Source of the DNA: Lawsonibacter sp.
GTDB lineage: Bacteria > Bacillota > Clostridia > Oscillospirales > Oscillospiraceae
Assembly (NCBI GenBank): GCA_022798855.1
Contig: JAAWNI010000129.1
Location: 1 to 6,313, forward strand
Direction of reading: 5' to 3'
Length of the DNA stretch: 6,313 bases
Shown: in pieces, positions 4,591 to 6,313 of the stretch
Layout of the letters: every line of letters starts with the position of its first letter
How positions within the stretch are numbered: position 1 is the stretch's first letter
Position numbers and translations under genes: made by a program
The notes under the pieces: model-generated
What the model saw: the letters and a program-made list of their open reading frames with translations, nothing else
Told to the model about the DNA's origin: nothing
Databases searched by the model: none

Positions 4591-5523
4591 ATGTTCGTCA
4601 AGAATCCGGAGTATTTCCTCACCATCGTCAAGGAGCGCAGCATTTCCAAGGCGGCGGAGCGGCTCTATCTGTCCCAGCCCTATCTGAGCCAGTACCTGGC
4701 CAAGCTGGAGGGCGGCCTGGGGGTGGTGCTGCTGGACCGCTCCCACACCCCGCTGAAGCTGACGGCGGCGGGGGAGCTTTTCCACGCCTATCTGGAGCGG
4801 CAGAGCTATCTGGACCGCCAGCTGGCCAGCGACCTGCGGGACTTGCAGGACGAGCAGCGGCCGGTGCTCCACATCGGCGTCTCCCCCTGGCGGGGGTCCA
4901 CCCTTCTGCCGGACATCCTGCCCCTGTTCGAGTCGCAGTACCCGGACGTTCAGGTAGTCCTCCACGAGACCCCGGTGCCCGAGCTGGGGGAGCTGGCGGC
5001 GGCCAATGTGATTGACTTCTGTGTGATGCAGGCCCCCGGTGACCTGGCCGAGCTGACCTATGAGCCGCTGATGCAGGAGCGGGTGTTTCTGGTGGGCCAT
5101 CGGGACTACCCCCTCCTCCAGGGGCTGGACAGCCATTACGACAATCCCAAGCCCTTCCCCGACCCGCGCCTGCTGGAGCGGGAGCGGCTGATTATGCTGC
5201 CCCCCGAGTGGCGGCTGACCAAGCTGCTGTACAACGTCTTTTCCGTCCACAGCGTGGAGCCCCGGAACATTCTCATTACCACCAACACCACCACCGCCAT
5301 CAATCTGGCGGCGGAGAAAATGGGGTTTGCCTTCCTCCAGGAGAGCGGCATCCCCCGCACCCCCTACCTGGACCGGCTGGCCTGCTTCACCATCGGGGAC
5401 CCGCCTCTGGTCTGCCCGCTGACGGTGGTCTATAAGAAAAACGGCTTCCGGTCCCCCGCCGCCCGGGCCTTCATCGACCTGATTAAGGAGTTCTACCGCC
5501 GGTACGACCGGGGAGCGGAATAA
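4591..5523 (+). CDS. LysR-family transcriptional regulator
   Basis: A complete 310-residue LysR-type regulator. The N-terminal winged helix-turn-helix (about residues 3-62) includes SISKAAERLYLSQPYLSQYL (17-36) and the conserved LDR-TPLKLTAAGE region (48-62). A linker helix (about 63-88) leads to a two-lobed periplasmic-binding-like effector domain (about 90-305), with IGVSPWRGSTLLPDILPLF at its start and an NTTTAINLAAEKMGFAFL segment near 232-249. Such proteins act as tetramers in the cytoplasm, often controlling a divergent or distant gene in response to a small metabolite; the ligand here is unknown. ATG 4591 lies 6 nt after the HIT stop with no good Shine-Dalgarno, so expression probably depends on translational coupling. 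No gene diverges directly from it, so the usual divergent target is absent. The gene ends in a hairpin shared with the convergent marR gene. Confidence 0.93.
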   Translation: MFVKNPEYFLTIVKERSISKAAERLYLSQPYLSQYLAKLEGGLGVVLLDRSHTPLKLTAAGELFHAYLERQSYLDRQLASDLRDLQDEQRPVLHIGVSPWRGSTLLPDILPLFESQYPDVQVVLHETPVPELGELAAANVIDFCVMQAPGDLAELTYEPLMQERVFLVGHRDYPLLQGLDSHYDNPKPFPDPRLLERERLIMLPPEWRLTKLLYNVFSVHSVEPRNILITTNTTTAINLAAEKMGFAFLQESGIPRTPYLDRLACFTIGDPPLVCPLTVVYKKNGFRSPAARAFIDLIKEFYRRYDRGAE

Positions 5524-5526
5524 AAT

Positions 5527-5554
5527 ACGCCTGGGGCCATTTGGCTCCAGGCGT
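5527..5554. terminator. Bidirectional terminator between convergent lysR and marR genes
   Basis: ACGCCTGGGGCC (5527-5538) and GGCTCCAGGCGT (5543-5554) form a 12-bp stem with one G-T pair and loop ATTT. On the minus strand it is followed by ATTTTATT, a reasonable intrinsic terminator for marR; on the plus strand the tail (TCCTCACTTATTT) is weaker. It begins 3 nt after the lysR stop and ends 7 nt from the marR stop. Confidence 0.78.
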
Positions 5555-5561
5555 TCCTCAC

Positions 5562-6002
5562 TTATTTCAGCCGCACTTCCGGCATCAGCTCCTGGCCCAC
5601 GATCTCCAGCACCCGGTCCATCTGGGCCACCTCCTCGGGGGTGAAGCGCTCCCGCACCCGCTCCATGACCTGGCGGACATAGGCGCTGCTGAGGCTGTAG
5701 TAGTCGTGGAACTTCTGGGTGGGGCGCAGGTGGTATTCCCGGCGGTCGCTGGGGGACTGGACCTTCTCCACATACCCCTTGCGGATCAAGCTGTTCACCT
5801 TGTAGGCGGCGTTGGGGGAGGAGATGTTGGCAAAGGAGGCGAACTCGTTGATGGTGGGCTCGTCCAAAGCCCGGATGATCTCCATGCAGAATGTCTCCAC
5901 CGCCGTCAGGCTGGCTTCCCGGGTCTGAAATTTGGTAAAGACCGCCTGATAAAAGTGCAGCTTGAACTTGGTGTATATCCGGTCGAAGCTCTTCTCCAGC
6001 AC
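5562..6002 (-). CDS. MarR-family transcriptional regulator next to fabZ (possible FabT-like fatty-acid regulator)
   Basis: A 146-residue MarR-type dimeric repressor. Helices at about 4-45 and 97-140 would form the dimerisation region; the winged helix-turn-helix spans about 48-93, with EFASFANISSPNAAYKVNSL (53-72) as the recognition unit and SPSDRREYHL (83-92) as the wing, carrying the family's conserved DRR. I start it at GTG 6002-6000: AAAGGGAGGGG (6020-6010) sits 7 nt upstream, and the predicted transcript starts near 6030. An in-frame ATG at 6038 overlaps the fabZ stop as TAATG, but it lies in the -10 box and would only serve read-through mRNA, with a poorly spaced Shine-Dalgarno. Position beside fabZ suggests control of fatty-acid synthesis, as FabT does in streptococci and lactococci; that is inference from context. 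A GAGG-A-CCTC palindrome (6046-6054) in the promoter spacer could be an operator. Confidence 0.85.
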   Translation of the reverse strand: MLEKSFDRIYTKFKLHFYQAVFTKFQTREASLTAVETFCMEIIRALDEPTINEFASFANISSPNAAYKVNSLIRKGYVEKVQSPSDRREYHLRPTQKFHDYYSLSSAYVRQVMERVRERFTPEEVAQMDRVLEIVGQELMPEVRLK

Positions 6003-6036
6003 CTTTTTTCCCCTCCCTTTACTGCGGACTGAGGAC

Positions 6037-6065
6037 ATTATACCAGAGGACCTCCCGTTTCGCAA
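6037..6065 (-). promoter_or_regulatory. marR promoter embedded in the 3' end of fabZ
   Basis: Minus-strand TTGCGA (6065-6060), a 17-nt spacer and a perfect TATAAT (6042-6037) with a preceding TGG extension. The fabZ stop codon TAA (6040-6038) is part of the -10 box. Predicted transcription start is near 6030. Confidence 0.72.
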
Positions 6066-6313
6066 GAGGGCCGGCCGGTGAGGGCAAAGGTGAGCTCGGC
6101 CTTGCAGGCCAGCTTGCCGCCTACCCGGGCTTCCGCCGTACCAAAGCCCACCGGCCCCTTCCGGGCGGTGAGCTGGCAGGACAGCTCCAGCACGTCGCCA
6201 GGGCGGACCTGCTGCTTGAACCGGGCGTTTTTGATGCCGCCGAAGAGGGCCAGCTTGCCCTCGCAGCCCGGCTCGGTGAGGATGGCCACCGCCCCCACCT
6301 GGGCCAGGGCTTC
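6038..6313 (-). CDS. fabZ: 3-hydroxyacyl-ACP dehydratase FabZ, C-terminal part (5' end outside window)
   Basis: The last 91 residues of FabZ, the hot-dog-fold dehydratase that removes water from 3-hydroxyacyl-ACP during fatty-acid elongation in the cytoplasm. The fragment opens with EALAQVGAVAIL; its first Glu is the expected catalytic acid of the central helix (equivalent to Glu68 in E. coli FabZ), while the catalytic His lies beyond the right edge. FGGIKNARFKQQVRPGDVLE (24-43) is a family hallmark, followed by the strands VGFGTAEARVGGKLACKAELTFAL (55-78). The final 13 residues after FAL form a short, weakly conserved tail. The frame is open to the window edge. It reads toward marR, whose promoter overlaps the fabZ end, so marR may be expressed both from its own promoter and by read-through from an upstream fab cluster. 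Confidence 0.9.
   Translation of the reverse strand, partial: EALAQVGAVAILTEPGCEGKLALFGGIKNARFKQQVRPGDVLELSCQLTARKGPVGFGTAEARVGGKLACKAELTFALTGRPSCETGGPLV

Noticed and set aside
4258..5250. A 330-codon minus-strand open frame opposite the HIT and lysR genes
   Set aside because: It crosses two real genes, has low-complexity Gln/Gly/Leu/His composition and no start signal of its own; it is a GC-driven shadow.
5541..6032. A 163-codon plus-strand open frame opposite marR
   Set aside because: The opposite strand encodes a clear MarR wHTH protein with promoter and Shine-Dalgarno; this frame has neither.

Overview
The window looks like chromosomal DNA of a GC-rich, gut-type butyrate-producing clostridium, probably Oscillospiraceae (the Flavonifractor / Lawsonibacter / Intestinimonas neighbourhood). 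This rests on the Firmicute-style Shine-Dalgarno sites, a but-type butyryl-CoA:acetate CoA-transferase, and small GTAG-headed palindromes between genes. It is an inference from the sequence alone; no search was run.

Layout, left to right. (1) The 3' part of an RhlE-type DEAD-box RNA helicase with a long basic, proline-rich tail (2-1060, +, cut by the left edge). (2) A 188-nt gap holding three REP-like palindromes. (3) The CoA-transferase (1249-2589, +), followed by a 17-bp perfect GC hairpin. (4) An ECF sigma factor and a probable membrane anti-sigma partner, overlapping by 8 nt (2773-3261 and 3254-3874, +). (5) An AT-richer island, 3875-4245, with no conventional gene. It reads as a compact type I toxin-antitoxin locus of the Fst/RNAI-RNAII plan: a 31-residue membrane peptide on the minus strand, a ~70-nt convergent antisense RNA on the plus strand, a shared terminator hairpin, and direct repeats that let the antisense RNA pair with the toxin start. 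(6) A HIT-family protein and a LysR-type regulator, 6 nt apart (4246-4584 and 4591-5523, +). (7) A convergent terminator hairpin. (8) On the minus strand, a MarR-family regulator (5562-6002) with its own promoter buried in the end of fabZ, whose 3' end (6038-6313) runs off the right edge.

How the parts work together. The CoA-transferase would catalyse the last step of butyrate formation. The sigma/anti-sigma pair is a typical two-gene envelope-signalling unit. FabZ and the MarR protein suggest the edge of a fatty-acid synthesis cluster with a FabT-like regulator. Three promoters (antitoxin RNA, toxin mRNA, marR) share TTGC-, a 17-nt spacer and an extended TGGTATAAT -10 box. The type I locus is the most interesting item: its promoters, start site, repeats, leader hairpin and terminator all fit one model and are all readable in the sequence.
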